NCBI RefSeq assembly: GCF_042477335.2
Contig: NC_091249.1
Coordinates: 44,438,001 to 44,502,000, forward strand
Source: Ovis canadensis
Lineage: Eukaryota; Chordata; Mammalia; Artiodactyla; Bovidae
Direction of reading: 5' to 3'
Length of the DNA stretch: 64,000 nt
Shown: piece after piece, positions 1-13,318 of the stretch
Position numbering within the stretch: position 1 is the first letter of the stretch
Layout of the letters: each line of letters begins with the position of its first letter
Position numbers and translations under genes: made by a program
The notes under the pieces: generated by a model
Databases searched by the model: none
Told to the model about the DNA's origin: nothing
What the model saw: only the letters and a program-made list of their open reading frames with translations

Positions 1-1076
1 TCATTTTAGTGGTTTTCTGTAGGAATGCAAAAGCAGAGGTTTTTACCCACTCATAGTTCTGAACCTGACACATGGATTCCATAAAACTCCATCCTTCCAT
101 ATACTCATTCTGGAGCAGAAAGCTCACTACAAAAAGGAAAAAACTGTGTGGCTTTGAGTCCACCAGACCTATAGACAATATTTTTCTATCTCCAGGGAGG
201 TCTACTAAAGTAGTTTTAAGTCATTTGCTAACCACACCTAAAATTCCACTTCTTGGGTTCCTGGTGAGACACCTCCCATGAATTTCTCAAATTCCTAGTA
301 GCAAGTAGCCTGTATCAGTAAATCCAGAAACTGATTTCAAGTCTCTCCACGGAAGCCATATTCAGAGGACATGAGGTTTGGGGACTAGAAGTAGAGACAC
401 TAAACTAATAAGCACATGTTTGCAATCTACACCCTCCCCCCCTCCCCACCGCCTTTTAGGAATTATAACCAAAAACAGAGAAAAATTCCAAGAAATTGAG
501 AGTCTGTTGAGAACAGATTATAAATCAAGCTCATAGATACCTGCAGTACAATTCTGCATAAATCGAGTCCTAATTTTAAAACATCCAGTTCTCCAAATTG
601 ACATTTTCGCTTCATGACATTTCATTGGTTTTTAGTATTATTCTAAAACCCACTGGCACTTGTTCTCAGACCATTCTCTCCTTTATATCTATTCTGTTAA
701 TAGTTTGGTAGACATGGGGTAAGTGTTCAGTTCTAGCAATTATTATACTCTAGGCTCAAAATCACAAAAAGTAGTCCTTAACTCAATGTAACTCAAATGT
801 AACTCATACCAGCCCACCAGGATGTCAATTCAATAAACAATGGTCAATCATCCTAATACTAATTAAGCAATTAGAAACTTCACTCAGTCTCCAAGGAAAA
901 TGCCAAAATAGAGAGCACATACTTAAGACAGTTTTCTTTAAAAAAAAAAAAAAAAGTCTTCAGACCTCACATTTAGTCTCAATATCTAGCCAATGTGACA
1001 TAAACATTGAATATTTAAGATATATCTCCATTCTCTTACAAAGTGCTATAGAGCCATGCAGAAATTAAGTTGGAGT
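1..1076. other. No feature seen
   Basis: AT-rich sequence with a C-run near 430-450 and an A15 run at about 941. No credible coding frame or repeat recognised. Confidence 0.6.
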
Positions 1077-1084
1077 ACCATCAT

Positions 1085-2158
1085 TATTGGCTTTATTGAC
1101 TACACCAAAGCCTTTGACTGTGTGGATCACAATAAACTGTGGAAAATTCTGAAACAGATGGGAATACCAGACCACCTGACCTGCCTCTTGAGAAACCTGT
1201 ATGCAGGTCAGGAAGCAACAGTTAGAACTGAACATGGAACAGACTGGTTCCAGATAGGAAAAGGAGTACGTCAAGGCTGTATACTATCACCCTGCTTATT
1301 TAACTTATATGCAGAGTACATCTTGAGAAATGCTGGGATAGAGAAAGCACAAGCTGGAATCAAGATTGCTGGGAGAAATAAATATCAACAACCTCAGAAA
1401 CACAGATGACACCACCCTTATGGCAGAAAGTGAAGAAGAACTAAAGAGCCTCCTATGAAAGTGAAAGAGGAGAGTGAAAAATTTGGCTTAAAGCTCAACA
1501 TTCAGAAAACTAAGATCATGGCATTCATTCCCATCACTTCATGACAAATAGATGGAGAAACAGTGGCTGACTTTATTTTTTGGGCTCCAAAATCACTGCA
1601 GATGGTGACTGCAGCCATAAAATTAAAAGATGCTTACTCCTTGAAAGGAAAGTTATGACCAAACTAGACAGCATATTTAAAAATAGACATTACTTTGTCA
1701 ACAAAGGTCCGTCTAGTCAAGGCTATGGTTTTTCCAGTAGTCATGTATGGATGTGAGAGTTGGACTGTGAAGAAAGCTGAGCGCCGAAGAATTGATGCTT
1801 TTGAACTGTGGTGTTGGAGAAGACTCTTGAGAGTCCCTTGGACTGCAAGGAGAACCAATCAGTCCATCCTAAAGGAGATCAGTCCTGATGGACTTATGTT
1901 GAAGCTGAAACTCCAATACTTTGGCCACCTGATGCAAACAGCTGACTCATTTGAAAAGACCCTGATGCTGGGAAAGATTGAGGGCAGGAGGAGAAGGGGA
2001 CAGCCGATAGAGGATGAGATGGTTGAATGGCATCACCAACTAAATGGACATGAGTTTGGGTAAACTCCAGGAGTTGGTGTTTGACAGGGAGGACTGGTGT
2101 GCTGTGGTTCATGGGGTTGCAAAGAGTCAGACACAACTGAGCGGCTAAACTGAACTAA
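1085..2158 (+). mobile_element. BovB LINE, 5'-truncated, with 8-bp duplication
   Basis: It encodes the end of an RTE-type reverse transcriptase (YTKAFDCVDHNKLWKIL, VRQGCILSPCLFNLYAEYI), then the C-terminal region, and ends in the BovB tail (ctgaactaaa). Frameshifts and stops after about 1409 make it dead. The 8-bp sequence accatcat occurs at 1077-1084 and 2159-2166, flanking the insertion. Retained motifs include the VRQGCILSPCLFN block; the YADD-type box is damaged. Confidence 0.9.
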
Positions 2159-2166
2159 ACCATCAT

Positions 2167-2803
2167 GAAGGATGTACCTTTTGTGAAAGATGATTAAATA
2201 TAATGAAATCAATGTGAAATACGATTAAATATAATGCAGTATATTTAGCAGTAGTTTATTACTGGTTCCCTAATATCACATGCAAAAAAATATGCTATTT
2301 ACTTCCAGAAATAATCAATTTGATAATATCCATTTATACATAAGGGAATGAGTAAACTGTGCTAATTTTCTCACTAATCACTTATACAACTAACTCTTAG
2401 TACAGCTGATTAATAGTATAGAGCTATAGCATAGTAAAAATGTATTGATAAATAAAACAGTAACTTCTGTTTCTTTGTTCTTTGTTCCTATATCTAGTTG
2501 CAGGGAATATTTTTTCTTTTGTGAAAGTAAGGCTGTAATGGAGACACTTAGAGAAAAGACTATTTGACTGTATAGATAAGTGTCAATATAAGCAAAGTGT
2601 GCTATAGTAATTTGTGAATTTCCTCTGTGGTTTGCTTAAAAAAATCACTAAATGATCATTTACAGCAGCATATAAAATTATTACTATTTGGATTGCAGCT
2701 GGAGTTCCTCTTAGCTGGAACCCTGTTATTTCTAAGAACAAGTCAGAATTTTTAAGAACTCTATTTCAATGCTCATGCACGCATTCTGCCACATTAACCT
2801 TGT
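2167..2803. other. No feature seen
   Basis: AT-rich. The short motif gattaaatataatg occurs twice near 2190-2240. Nothing else recognised. Confidence 0.6.
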
Positions 2804-2814
2804 AATTTAGTGTT

Positions 2815-3084
2815 GCTACTGCTAAGTCACTTCAGTCGTGTCCGACTCTGTGCAACCCCATAGACGGCAGCCCACCAGGCTCCACTGTCCCTGGGATTCT
2901 CCAGGCAAGAACACTGGAGTGGGTTGCCACTTCCTTCTGCAGTGCACGAAAGTAAAAAATAAAAGTGAAGTCGCTCAGTTGTGTACAACTCGTAGCGACC
3001 CCATGGACTGCAGCCCACCAGGCTTCTCCGTCCACAGGATTTACCAGGCAAGAGTACTGGAGTGGGGTGCCATTGCCTTCTTCA
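2815..3084 (-). mobile_element. BOV-A2 SINE with 11-bp duplication
   Basis: Two tandem Bov-A units in reverse orientation (cttcagtcgtgtccgactct, then gctcagttgtgtacaactcg). The 11-bp aatttagtgtt is repeated perfectly at 2804-2814 and 3085-3095. The intact duplication indicates a fairly recent insertion. Confidence 0.92.
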
Positions 3085-3095
3085 AATTTAGTGTT

Positions 3096-3919
3096 AGATC
3101 ACCTTAAAGTATTTCTTCTCATCTCATTCACAGTTCACTATGCATTCATTGTTGAGATGCCCAAATACCATTCTCAACAAAAGACAGCTCATAAAAACCA
3201 GAGTCCTAAGAAAATGTGAATAACTGCTCAGTTAAGTGAATTATTCACAAATGAAAATTTATATGGGATAACTCTAAAACTATTTAGTCTACTATAAAAC
3301 TACTTTGTTTACAATTATGTTACCCTTACCCTGTTAAAATTAAGAAACAAGTAGATTTTGGTACATGAAATGTGAGGGCCTGACTAAAGCCAGTTTGGTG
3401 TGGTCAAGTATTAGGCAAGATTCCCCATTCACCTCCGCCAAGACCTTGTCATTTTAGCAAGATTAAGGTTCCAACTGCTTAGGCCCAAGACCTCTCTGGA
3501 GCAGACGCTCTGCTATTCTGGTTAAGTTAAGCCCATTTCTCTCCCAAGTGAATAAATACTTAAGTTCCCATGCTGAGACAGCTCAAGTGACTTTTCATTT
3601 GGCACACTGATTCCAAGAGTCTAATACATGTTTGTCGAAACCATGTTAAGTTAGGACAAAGTATTTTCATTATTACTACTTAATAATTTGTATTGAGAAC
3701 AGATATTGTACTTTGTCCAGACATAATACCTAAAGGAAGCCATCATTCCTACAGATACAAATAAACAAACTGGATAAATACATTATTGATTCAACTTATA
3801 TCCTTACAGAAACTATAGTTCAATTGAGAAGACAGACATTGAACACATAATTATGGATGAGGCTAGTTTTTTTAAAAAGTATAGTATATTATGTATGTGC
3901 AAAGAAGGAGTTGACCTTG
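3096..3919. other. No feature seen
   Basis: No coding potential or recognisable repeat, although the right end may belong to the following L2 fragment. Confidence 0.55.
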
Positions 3920-4545
3920 TCTTGGGGGTTAAAGGAAAGTCTCCAGAAAGAAATCTGCACTGAAGCTTGAAGAATGAGATAAAGTTGGCTAGCTAAAGAT
4001 TAGAGGAAATAGTGATTCATGCAAAAAAGACTCTGATGGGAGAGGGTATGACAGTTACGTCTGGAAACTGCGATAAATAGTAGCAAAACAAAGGAGGCAG
4101 AAGTGTGGAGAAGTGGAGGCGGTGGTGGCATTGAACCTGTAGGGGCTGGCAACAGCAGAGTCCATTAGGCCATAGCAGGGCTCTACTTTATTCTAAGGGA
4201 AGTGCGATTCTCCTAACTTGTTTTGATGACAGGAATGACATGGTCGTGTGTGTGCTTGTAAAAAGAATCATCCTTGCAGCAGTATGGAATATGTGAGGGT
4301 GAGCATGGGTGAATATGGGGAATCTGGCTAGAAGGTTATTGCCCAAGAGAGAGGTAAGTGGTAACTTTGTCAGGGTGTTTGAAATGGAGATGGGGAGAAG
4401 CAGAAATGTTAAAGGAGGTCCAATGGACCATATTTTAATATGGGTTGTATGTTAGCGTAAAGGATAGGGTGACTTGAGGGGTGACACCCCTGGTTTTTGG
4501 ACTAGCCAGCTGAAGTTATAGCTACTAAGATAAAGAAGGATCAAG
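3920..4545 (-). mobile_element. L2 LINE fragment (antisense)
   Basis: The order of motifs matches the reverse complement of the L2 3' region: ttattctaagggaagtg, gacaggaatgacatgg, gcagcagtatggaat, ggttattgccc, gagatggggagaag. Heavily diverged. Confidence 0.6.
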
Positions 4546-5769
4546 AAAAATAATCAGTTTTGGACATGTTTGCTATATATTAAATATATTGGACCATACC
4601 CTGGATATGTTCCAGTGTCTCCTGGTGTATAGTCTATGAGAATGTGAATAGAATTTGTATCCTGCTGTTGTGTGAAAAATATATAAATCTTAACTATGTT
4701 GAATTGGTTCATAGTGCTTTTCAGGTCTACTATCTCCTTCTACTTTTCTATCTATTCATTCTATTAATTTTTGAGAGTTTGATATTGAAATTCCAACTAA
4801 AAATCTTAATTTATCTACTTAAAAAATTGCAAATATAGTGGAACTATATGTAACTGTATTTTACAAGTCTTCTGTAAATGTATTACAAACTTTCATAATT
4901 AAAAAAAAGATAAACAGAAAAAGAATTGGACTGTATAAATATGGATTATTAACACTGACTTTAAAATATTTCCCTTACATCCATGATTAAACAAACAACT
5001 TTCATATATATAAATGCTGCTCCTGATTCCTCTTATGTAAATATTTTACTGATTCTGTGATGGGTGACATTTATTTCAGGAGTAAATAAAATACATCATG
5101 CTTCCATTTTGCTTTTTTATTTTGATTCCTTATGAATCACCATAATTATTTGAGAAGTATTAATATTTTATATTAATTAGTAAGTAAAATTTTGATATTA
5201 TCTGATTATCTTCAATATTATAAATATATGAAATGAATTATTCATGTTTTTTTCAATAGTTTTTTTTATGGTCAAATTGTTTTCCCCAATACACTGATTC
5301 AGTCACAGATAGAATAAAGTATGTACCATGCATGTTTCTGAGACAAAGGTACAGTTGGTACAGATACAGATACAAAGGTATCTCTACGAGGGAGCCCAGG
5401 TGAAAACAGAATAACCCTTCAGCTGATCCAATGGATTGTGAAATAATACTGTGTGTATCATTTGAGACAACAGGTTTTGGGATGATCTGTTATACAGCAA
5501 TAGTTAACAGACATGGTACTATTTTTTCATTACCTACCTTCTAAAACTGTCCATATATAATCATTCCTTGTGATCATATAGAATCATTCTTTTTCCTTCC
5601 CTTCTTGGCATCCATCAGATTTCTTTGGCAGTCTCTTATTTCCCTCTTTAAATCTCAATTAAAAAAAAAGTTTTTAAGAGGTTATAAAGTCAGTTTATAA
5701 AGTCAATTGTGTTTCTATAAACTAGCACTAAACAACAAGAGAATTAAGTTTAAATATTTCCATTCATGA
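4546..5769. other. AT-rich stretch, no feature seen
   Basis: Strongly AT rich with several poly-A and poly-T runs. No gene or repeat family recognised. Confidence 0.55.
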
Positions 5770-5962
5770 GGGCTTCCCTGGTGGCTCAGATGGTAAAGAA
5801 TCTGCCTGCAATACAGGAAGCCCAGGTTCAATCCCTGGGTTAGGAAGATCCCATGGGGAAGGGAATGACTACCCACTTCAGTATTCTTGCCTAGAGAATT
5901 CCATGGACAGAGGAGCCTGGCAGGCTACATCAAAAAGAGTTGGACATGACTGAGCAACTAAC
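5770..5962 (+). mobile_element. Bov-tA SINE
   Basis: Starts gggcttccctggtggctcag (tRNA-like head with a split promoter remnant) and runs through the Bov-A unit to gactgagcaactaac. It sits at the left edge of the L1. Confidence 0.9.
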
Positions 5963-6300
5963 ATTTATAAATAATCTCAAAACACATAAAATACTCATCA
6001 ATAAATTGAACAAATGAGATGCATGTTTTCTCCATTGAACGTTACAAAACGCTGCTGAAAGATATTAAAGACCTGAGTAAGTGGAGTGTATACCATGTTC
6101 ATGGATTGGAAGATTCATCCGTTAAAGTATAAATTGTCTCTGTACTGATATACAGATTCAAAGCAGCTTCCAACAGGTTTTCAGGTAGAAATTGTCAGGC
6201 TGTTTCTAAAATGTATATGGAAATGCAAAAAATAAAAAATAGTCAAAATATTTTTGAAGGACTTTCACTATCTGATTTCAAGACCGACTATAAAGTAATA

Positions 6301-6612
6301 GGGCTTCCCTGATAGCTCAGTTGGGAAAGAATCCACCTGCAATGCAGGAGAACCTGGTTTGACTCCTGGGTGGGGAAGATCCACTGGAGAAGGATAGGCT
6401 ATCCACTCCAGTATTCTTGTGCTTCCCCTGTGGCTCAGCTGGTAAAGAATCTGTCTGCAATGTGGGAGACCTGGGTTTGATCCCTGGCTTGGGAAGACCC
6501 CCTGGAGAAGGGAAAGGCTACCTGCTCCGGTATTCTGGCCTGGAGAATCCCATGGACTGTATAGTCCATGGTGTCACAAAGGGATGACCACGATGAGAAA
6601 CTTTCATTTTCA
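6301..6612 (+). mobile_element. Two fused Bov-tA SINE units inside the L1
   Basis: A truncated unit (6301-6418) is followed directly by a second head (gcttcccctgtggctcagct) and a full body. L1 sequence resumes with aataataatcaagacaatg, so the pair entered the L1 body. Confidence 0.85.
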
Positions 6613-7352
6613 CTATGAAATAATAATCAAGACAATGTGGTAATGACATGAGAATAAACGTGTCAGTAAAAAGGAATATGAAGTCCAGAAATAGATCTGA
6701 ATACATACGCCAACTGATTTTTGGTAGAGATACCAAGTAGTGTCTTGGAGAAATAGTCTTTTCAACAAATTTTGCTGAATCAACTGGATATCCATGTGAA
6801 AAAAACCTCAACTCCTGCCTTAACTATACCCAAAGTATTTTTAAGTGGACTGCAGACTAAACATAAAGTTAAAATTAGAAAGTTTCTAGAAAAAAAGAGG
6901 AACAAAATTTTATCAGTTTGAATTAGAAAAAGATTTCTTAGACAAGATGCAGAATGAAAATAAATTGATCAAATGGATTTTATCAAAATTACAAAACCTG
7001 TTCTTCAAAAGACATTAAGAAAATGAAAAGGTAAACCCATGGATGAGGAAAATATTTTTAATGCATATGTCTCACTTAAGTCTTGTTTCCAGAATGTACT
7101 AAAAATTCATATTCCTTAATAAGAATATAAGGAAAAAAACTGGGCAAAAAATTGAGTATTTATTTCACAAGTGTGCAGCACACAGAAAACTAGCATATGA
7201 AAGTAATGCTCAAAATCGTAAGTCATTAAAGAGATGCAAATTAAAATTACCATGAAATACCTAATGGCTAAAATGGAAAAAGACTGAAATATCAGGGGTT
7301 GGCAAAGATGTAGAACAATGGGATCTCTGTATGCAGCTGCTGTGAATGTAAA

Positions 7353-9560
7353 ATAGTATTCTTTGTAGCCAAAGATGGAGAAGCTCTATACAGTCAGCAA
7401 AAATGAGACAGGGAGCTGACTGTGGCTCCAATCATGAACTCCTTATTGCCAAATTCAGACTTAAAATGAAGAAAGTAGGGAAATCACTAGACCATTCAGG
7501 TATGACCTAAATCAAACCCTTTATGATTATACAGTGGAAGTGACAAATAGATTCAAGGGGTTAGATCTGATAGACAGAGTGCCTGAAGAACTATGGAAGA
7601 AGGTTTGTGATATTGTACAGGAGGCAGTGATCAAGACCAAGGAGAAGAAATGCAGAAAGGCAAAATAGTTGTTTGAGGAGGCCTTACAAATAGCTCTGAA
7701 AATAAGAGAAGGAAAGGCAAAGGAGAAAAGGAGACATGCCCATTTGAATGCAGAGCTCTGAAGAATAGCAAGGAGAGATAAGAAAGCCTTAGTGATCAGT
7801 GCAAAGAAATAGGAGGAAAACAATAGAATGGAAAAGGCTAGAGATTTCTTCAATAAAATTAGAGATACCAAGGGAACATATCATGCAAAGATGGGCACAA
7901 TAAAGGATAGAAGTGGTATGGACCTAACAGAAGCAGAAGATATTAAGAAGAGGTGGCAAGAGTACACAGAAGAATTATACAAAAAAGATCTTCATGATCC
8001 AGATAACCACAATGGTGTGATCACTCACCTAGAGCCAGACATCCTGGAATGCGAAGTCAAGTGGGCCTTAGGAGGCATCACTACAAACAAAGCCAGAGGA
8101 GGTGATGGAATTTCAGTTGAGTTATTTCAGATCCTAAAAGATGATGGTGTGAAAGTGCTGCACTCAATATGCCAGCAAATCTGAAAAACTCAGCAGTGGC
8201 CACAGGACTGGAAAAGGTCAGTTTTCATTCCAATTCCAAAGAAAGGCAATGCCAAAGAATGCTCAAACTACTGCATAATCGCACTCATCTCACATGCTAA
8301 CAAAGCAATGCTCAAAATTCTTCAACGCAGGCTTCAACAGTGTATGAACCATGAACTTCCAGATGTTCAAGCTGGATTTAGAAAAGGCAGAAGAACCAGA
8401 GATCAAATTGTGAACATCTGCTGGATCATCGAAAAAGCAAGAGTTCCAGAAAAACATCTCTTTCTGCTTTATTGACTATGCCAAAGCCTTTGACTATGTG
8501 GATCACAATAAACTGTGGAAAATTCTTCAAGAGATGGGAAAACCGGACCACCTGACCTGCCTCTTGAGAAATCTGTATGCAGGTCAAGAAGCAACAGTTA
8601 GAATTGGACATGGAACAGACTGGTTCCAAATAGGGAAAGGTGTACGTCAAGGCTGTATAGTGTCACTCTGCTTATTTAACTTATATGCAGAGTACATCAA
8701 GAGAAATGCTGGGCTGGATGAAGCACAAGTTGAAATCAAGACTGCCAAGAGAAATATCAGTTATCTCAGATATGCAGATGACACCATACTTATAGCAGAA
8801 AGCAAAGAAGAACTAAAGAGCCTCTTAATGAAAGTGAAAGTGGAGAGTGAAAAAGTTGACTTAAAACTCAACATTCAGAAAACAAAGATCATGGCATCTG
8901 GTTCCATCACTTCATGGGAAATAGATGGGGAAACAATGGAAACAGTGAAGAGACTTTATTATTTTGGGCTCCAAAAAAACTGCAGATGGTGACTGCAGCC
9001 ATGAAATTAAAAGACGTTTACTCCTTAGAAGAAAAGTTATGACCAACCTAGACAGCATACTAAAAAGCAGAGACATTACTTTGCCAACAAAGATCTGACT
9101 AGTTGAAGCTTTGGTTTTTCCAGTAGTCATGTATGGATGTGAGAGTAGGACTATCAAGAAAGCTAAGCACTGAAGAATTGATCCTTTTGAACTGTGGTGT
9201 TGGCAAAAGACTCTTGAGAATCCCTTGGACTGCAAGGAGATCCAACCAGTCCATCCTGAAGGAAATCAGCCCTGAATGTTCACTGGAAGGACTAATGCTG
9301 AAGCTGAAACTCCAATACTTTGACCACTTGATGCGAAGAACTGACTCATTGGAAAAGACCCTGATCCTGGGAAATATTGAAGGCGGGAAGAGAAGGGGAC
9401 AATAGAAGATGAGATGTTTGGATGGCATCACCGACTCAATGGACATGAGTTTGAATAAGCTCCAGGAGTTGGTGTTCAACAAGGAAGCCTGGCATATTGC
9501 AGTTCATATGGTTGGAAAGAGTCAGACACGACTGAGTAACTGAACTGAACTGAACTGAAC
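7353..9560 (+). mobile_element. BovB LINE, 2.2 kb, inside the L1
   Basis: Begins in the region after the endonuclease domain (ttctttgtagccaaagatgg) and runs through linker and reverse transcriptase to the ctgaactgaactgaac tail. Protein motifs include YAKAFDYVDHNKLWKIL, VRQGCIVSLCLFNLYAEYI and LRYADDTILIAES, so the YADD catalytic box survives. Stops and frameshifts break it into several pieces (7828-8184, 8498-8992, 9133-9405). L1 sequence flanks both ends. Confidence 0.92.
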
Positions 9561-9854
9561 TACTTACATGAAGATTTGACAGTTTTTATAAAACTAAACA
9601 CACACCTGCAGCAGTTCTATTCATATTTACCAAAAATAAATTAAAAATACATCCACTGAATAACTTGTAGATAAATATACATGGCAGCTTTGTTTATAAT
9701 AACCCCAACCTGGAAAACAAACAAATAAACAAATTATATATCCATATCATGAAACACTACTTACTATACCTCTGACTGAGCAGCACATGCATGTATCTTA
9801 GACATGCTGAGCAAAAGAACAGACACTAAAGGATATTTGCTGTACGTGTGTGTG

Positions 9855-10060
9855 GTATTCACTCAGTTGTGTCCGACTCTTTTGTGACCCCATGGACTAT
9901 AGCCTGCCAGGCTTCTCTGTCCTTGGAATCTCCAGGCAAGAATACTGAGTGAATGGGTTGCCATTCTCTTCTCCAGGAGGGGATCTTCTCAACCCAGGGA
10001 TCAAGCCCATGTCTTCCGCATTGCAGGCAGATGCTTTACCATCTGAGCCACCAGGAAAAG
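9855..10060 (-). mobile_element. Bov-tA SINE inside the L1 3'UTR
   Basis: Reverse orientation: cactcagttgtgtccgactc through to accatctgagccaccagg. L1 3'UTR sequence is present on both sides. Confidence 0.88.
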
Positions 10061-10829
10061 TAATCTAGGGGGAAAAAATCAGAACTGTGGTTTCCTGGGG
10101 CAGAGGTGCAGTGGGTTCATGGAGACTTCATGGAATGATGGAAATAATCTTGATTGCTGTGCTGATTACAAAGGCATATACATTTGTTAAAACTGTGTAC
10201 TTGAAAGTTATATATCTTATTTTATGTAAATTACATCTAAATAAAGTTGATTTATTTTTCAAAGAATCTTCTTGCCTCAACATAACAAAATAGGCACTTT
10301 AAAAATTAAATAATGTCCCTTTTCCTGTGTTTAGAGAAAATGCCTTGCTGCATGATTGTTTACATACATAATTGTTTGTAACTTTTAAATTGCAATGTCC
10401 AAGTACCAAGCAATAACAATAGTTATTATCTACTTACTGCCTAAAATAAGCCGGATTCTCTGCCATATACTTACAACAATTCTGCGTAAGTCTATTATCT
10501 TATATTTGTTTTGGGAACTTGAGTTTAAAAAGAATTAATTTATCCAAGAGCTCCCTGTTAGTAAATAGTAGAGGTAACAGTTATCCAAGAACTGTCTGTC
10601 TCCATCAACCAGTTAACTTGCATGTCACACTTATCCCAAAGCCATTTACTCATAGGCATCAGCTAAATAGCCATTGCTAGTCTCCCCATTTAATTGGCCT
10701 GGCCAAAATCTCTTTGTTATGTAAATAAACTTCAGTGAGTCACTAAGCGTAATATTCCAATAATTAAAACAAAGAAAGAAAATGAAAGAGACTAATAGTT
10801 ACCTTTTTTTCTACTGCATGTGGCAAGAG

Positions 10830-11050
10830 TAATATAGTGTTTATAACAGGATAAACCTAAGGTTCAAGAACTAGTTCTACCCAGTTTTGACTGAGCATGT
10901 TGCTTGATCAAAGTTTCAATTTTCTATCCATAAGATGGAAGTATGAATAACTAGTTCACAGGGTTGTTGTGAGGATAAAATGAGGTAATACATTTAAGCA
11001 CTGTGCCAGGAACAAAGCAAGTGACAAGAAATAGAAAGGCTTATTATTAA
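10830..11050 (+). mobile_element. MIR SINE
   Basis: The typical MIR order is visible: a tRNA-derived head, cataagatggaagta, cagggttgttgtgaggat, then taagcactgtgccaggaaca. Old and diverged. Confidence 0.75.
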
Positions 11051-12970
11051 TAAGTGGACAGGTATTATCCTTTAAATAGAGTGATTAAGTTGCTTATTTT
11101 TCTTATTATTGCTCTTTTTCCTTTTATTACTTCCTTCCTCTACCAAGCATCTATTAAGCAAGCTTGAAAAGAAAGGCCCTGTGTACTCAACTCATTATTT
11201 GGTCATGAGAGATTCCTTTGTCACAGATCATTTTGAAGTCGTATACATTCATTTACTAGCTTCATTTAATTGAAGACTTTGATTTAATCAATTTATTTAA
11301 TATTTTTAAGTATGTCATGGCATCATAGGCTCTTGTATTAACTATTTGCAAAAACTTATACAAACTGTTGAGAATGAAGTATAAGAGATGTCATTGGAAA
11401 AACCTGTCTTGTTCCCATCAGTAGCCCAGAGTAATGGTCAAACTATTCACTGCCATTACGTGACCTATGGGGGACAGAGTTCCCACAAACAGTATGAGCT
11501 TCCATTTTTCTCTTTTTATCTGCCACTTTCTGGAAGAGATGGCTGTGATCCATGAAATAAGTTGAAAAGCAGGAAAAGAAAATATGTAGAAGTCAAAGAA
11601 CCCATGTTTACAACAATGTCATAGCGACATAACTGACTGGGCCCACTTTAAAAGATTCTCACAACTTTAATAAGAGTCATAATGTAATAGTCTTTGATTA
11701 AGGTACTATATAATCAAGAAGAAATGTGATGGCTAAATAAGCGGTATTCTAATGATATCAGAAAGAGAAAGAACAATGATTCTCAAGCAAGTATTTAGTA
11801 GATAGATTTTTACCTTTAGAACCCCATCAAGATCTTTCTTCACTTTGCCTCTACTTTGAATATCAAAATACTCTCAAGTGGTCTAACTACTGTTTCACAG
11901 GAGAGAGCAAAAAATGTAAAACTCCATTTAATTTGCATTATGTTGTCAGCAATCTGTGGTCTTAGGTCTCCTGAACACTAAATGAAGGCAATGCTCTTTG
12001 GGTTAAGTTAAAACAAGAGGAAGACAAGCTGATGGTGGAATGCAATCATAGCATGTTACAAGTAGATGGAGACACTTTAGTTAAGCATAAATGTTCTTCT
12101 GACCTCTATCCCACCATCTCAGAGGATCAAATCCAGGTAACAGTAAACAACTTTTAGAGTTCTGAGACAGTGAAAGCTGAATCCAGGAAGAGCTGAGAAG
12201 CAGCAAATAAGGTAAGACATGGACCAAAGGACACACTTCACTGTGTCAATTACAAGCAGGAATGACCCTAGTATACCTCATAGCACAAAGGACAGTTGAC
12301 TCTTTGTCATTGGACAGCCCATCACGTCCAATCGAATCACTTGGACTTCACTTGTAGGCAGTTTTGCCAACTGGCTGACCCCTTATTTTTGTGGTCAATA
12401 CAACCAAATTACTTTGAACTTTGATTAACTGAATTTCAAAGACTCATTCTCCTGTCATAACTTTATCCCTTCTCATTTTCCCACTTTGTTAAAGTGACTA
12501 ACAATATTTACTTAATCACATATGAATATGCATTAAGACACTAGGAAAAATACTTTTCCATTCCCTGGGGTTAAGCACTTCCTCACTTCCTAGGTGGCCT
12601 GAGGGCATAAGTAACCAAACAAGATATACTTAAAATTCATTATTTCTGGGATTCTTCTAGTCTGTTTACCGACTTTTTTTTTTTTTTTCATTTCGGTCTT
12701 GACACAGAGACCAGTGTGTACTAACTGTCTACTTTTTATATTTGGGTGAGTACCTGGAAGTGGTATGTGGTAGAAGAAAAGAATGAGGTGAAGAGAACAT
12801 AAGCACATTGTTAACGTCAAAACCAGCTTGCTCCTCTCCTCCATTTTACCCCAAGTAAGAAGATGTCTGGTTCAAATACTTCTGGTTCATGCTGTATTCC
12901 CTTCTAAATTACTTTCAAAAATGCACTCAGTGTCTTCATTCCCCTCTCAGTACATCTCCCTTGTGTTAGC
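11051..12970. other. No feature seen
   Basis: Unique-looking AT-rich sequence with a T15 run near 12.67 kb. The short ORFs are not protein-like. Confidence 0.55.
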
Positions 12971-12980
12971 TATGATACTG

Positions 12981-13044
12981 CTGCTGCTGCTGCTGCTAAG
13001 TCACTTCAGTCGTGTCCGATTCTGTGCGACCCAAGAGATGGAGA
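12981..13044 (-). mobile_element. Short BOV-A SINE fragment with GCT repeat and 10-bp duplication
   Basis: A (ctg)n tract followed by cttcagtcgtgtccgattct. The 10-bp tatgatactg occurs at 12971-12980 and 13045-13054. Severely 5' truncated on insertion. Confidence 0.8.
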
Positions 13045-13318
13045 TATGATACTGACCTCTTTTCTCAATCATTTCTCTTATACATCTCCAACTTCCCTCT
13101 GTCTTTGCTGATTTTATTTTCTATGATGCTTTCAAACTACATGACACCAAAGCATATATGAGCATTAGTCTATCAATGAACATTTTTATGAGCTTCCTGA
13201 GCCCCAGACTAAAGAATGCTCAACTCTATACGCTACTCAGGGTCCTTTGACGAAGGCCTAAGTATTCTGGTTTTCCACATGACTCGACTTTCCATTTATA
13301 TGAATTCTCCCATACATA

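Larger units (their letters stand above)
5970..10262 (+). mobile_element. Old L1 LINE (end of ORF2 plus 3'UTR), interrupted three times
   Basis: Segments 5970-6300, 6613-7352, 9561-9854 and 10061-10262 read in order as one L1. They run from late ORF2 (gttcatggattggaagattc) through the region before the end (gagatgcaaattaaaatt, agactgaaatatcaggggttggcaaagatg) to the 3'UTR (gggtgatggaaat-like, aataaagttgattt). The gaps are filled by a Bov-tA pair, a BovB and another Bov-tA. The ORF2 remnant is full of stops. Confidence 0.85.

Noticed and set aside
1056-9405. Reverse transcriptase frames as a novel RT-based system
   Set aside because: Motifs match BovB (RTE clade) LINEs in detail, all copies are broken, and BovB tails follow.
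12976-12996. CTG repeat as a possible expansion locus
   Set aside because: It is the normal GCT/CTG tract at the end of a BOV-A SINE and is short.
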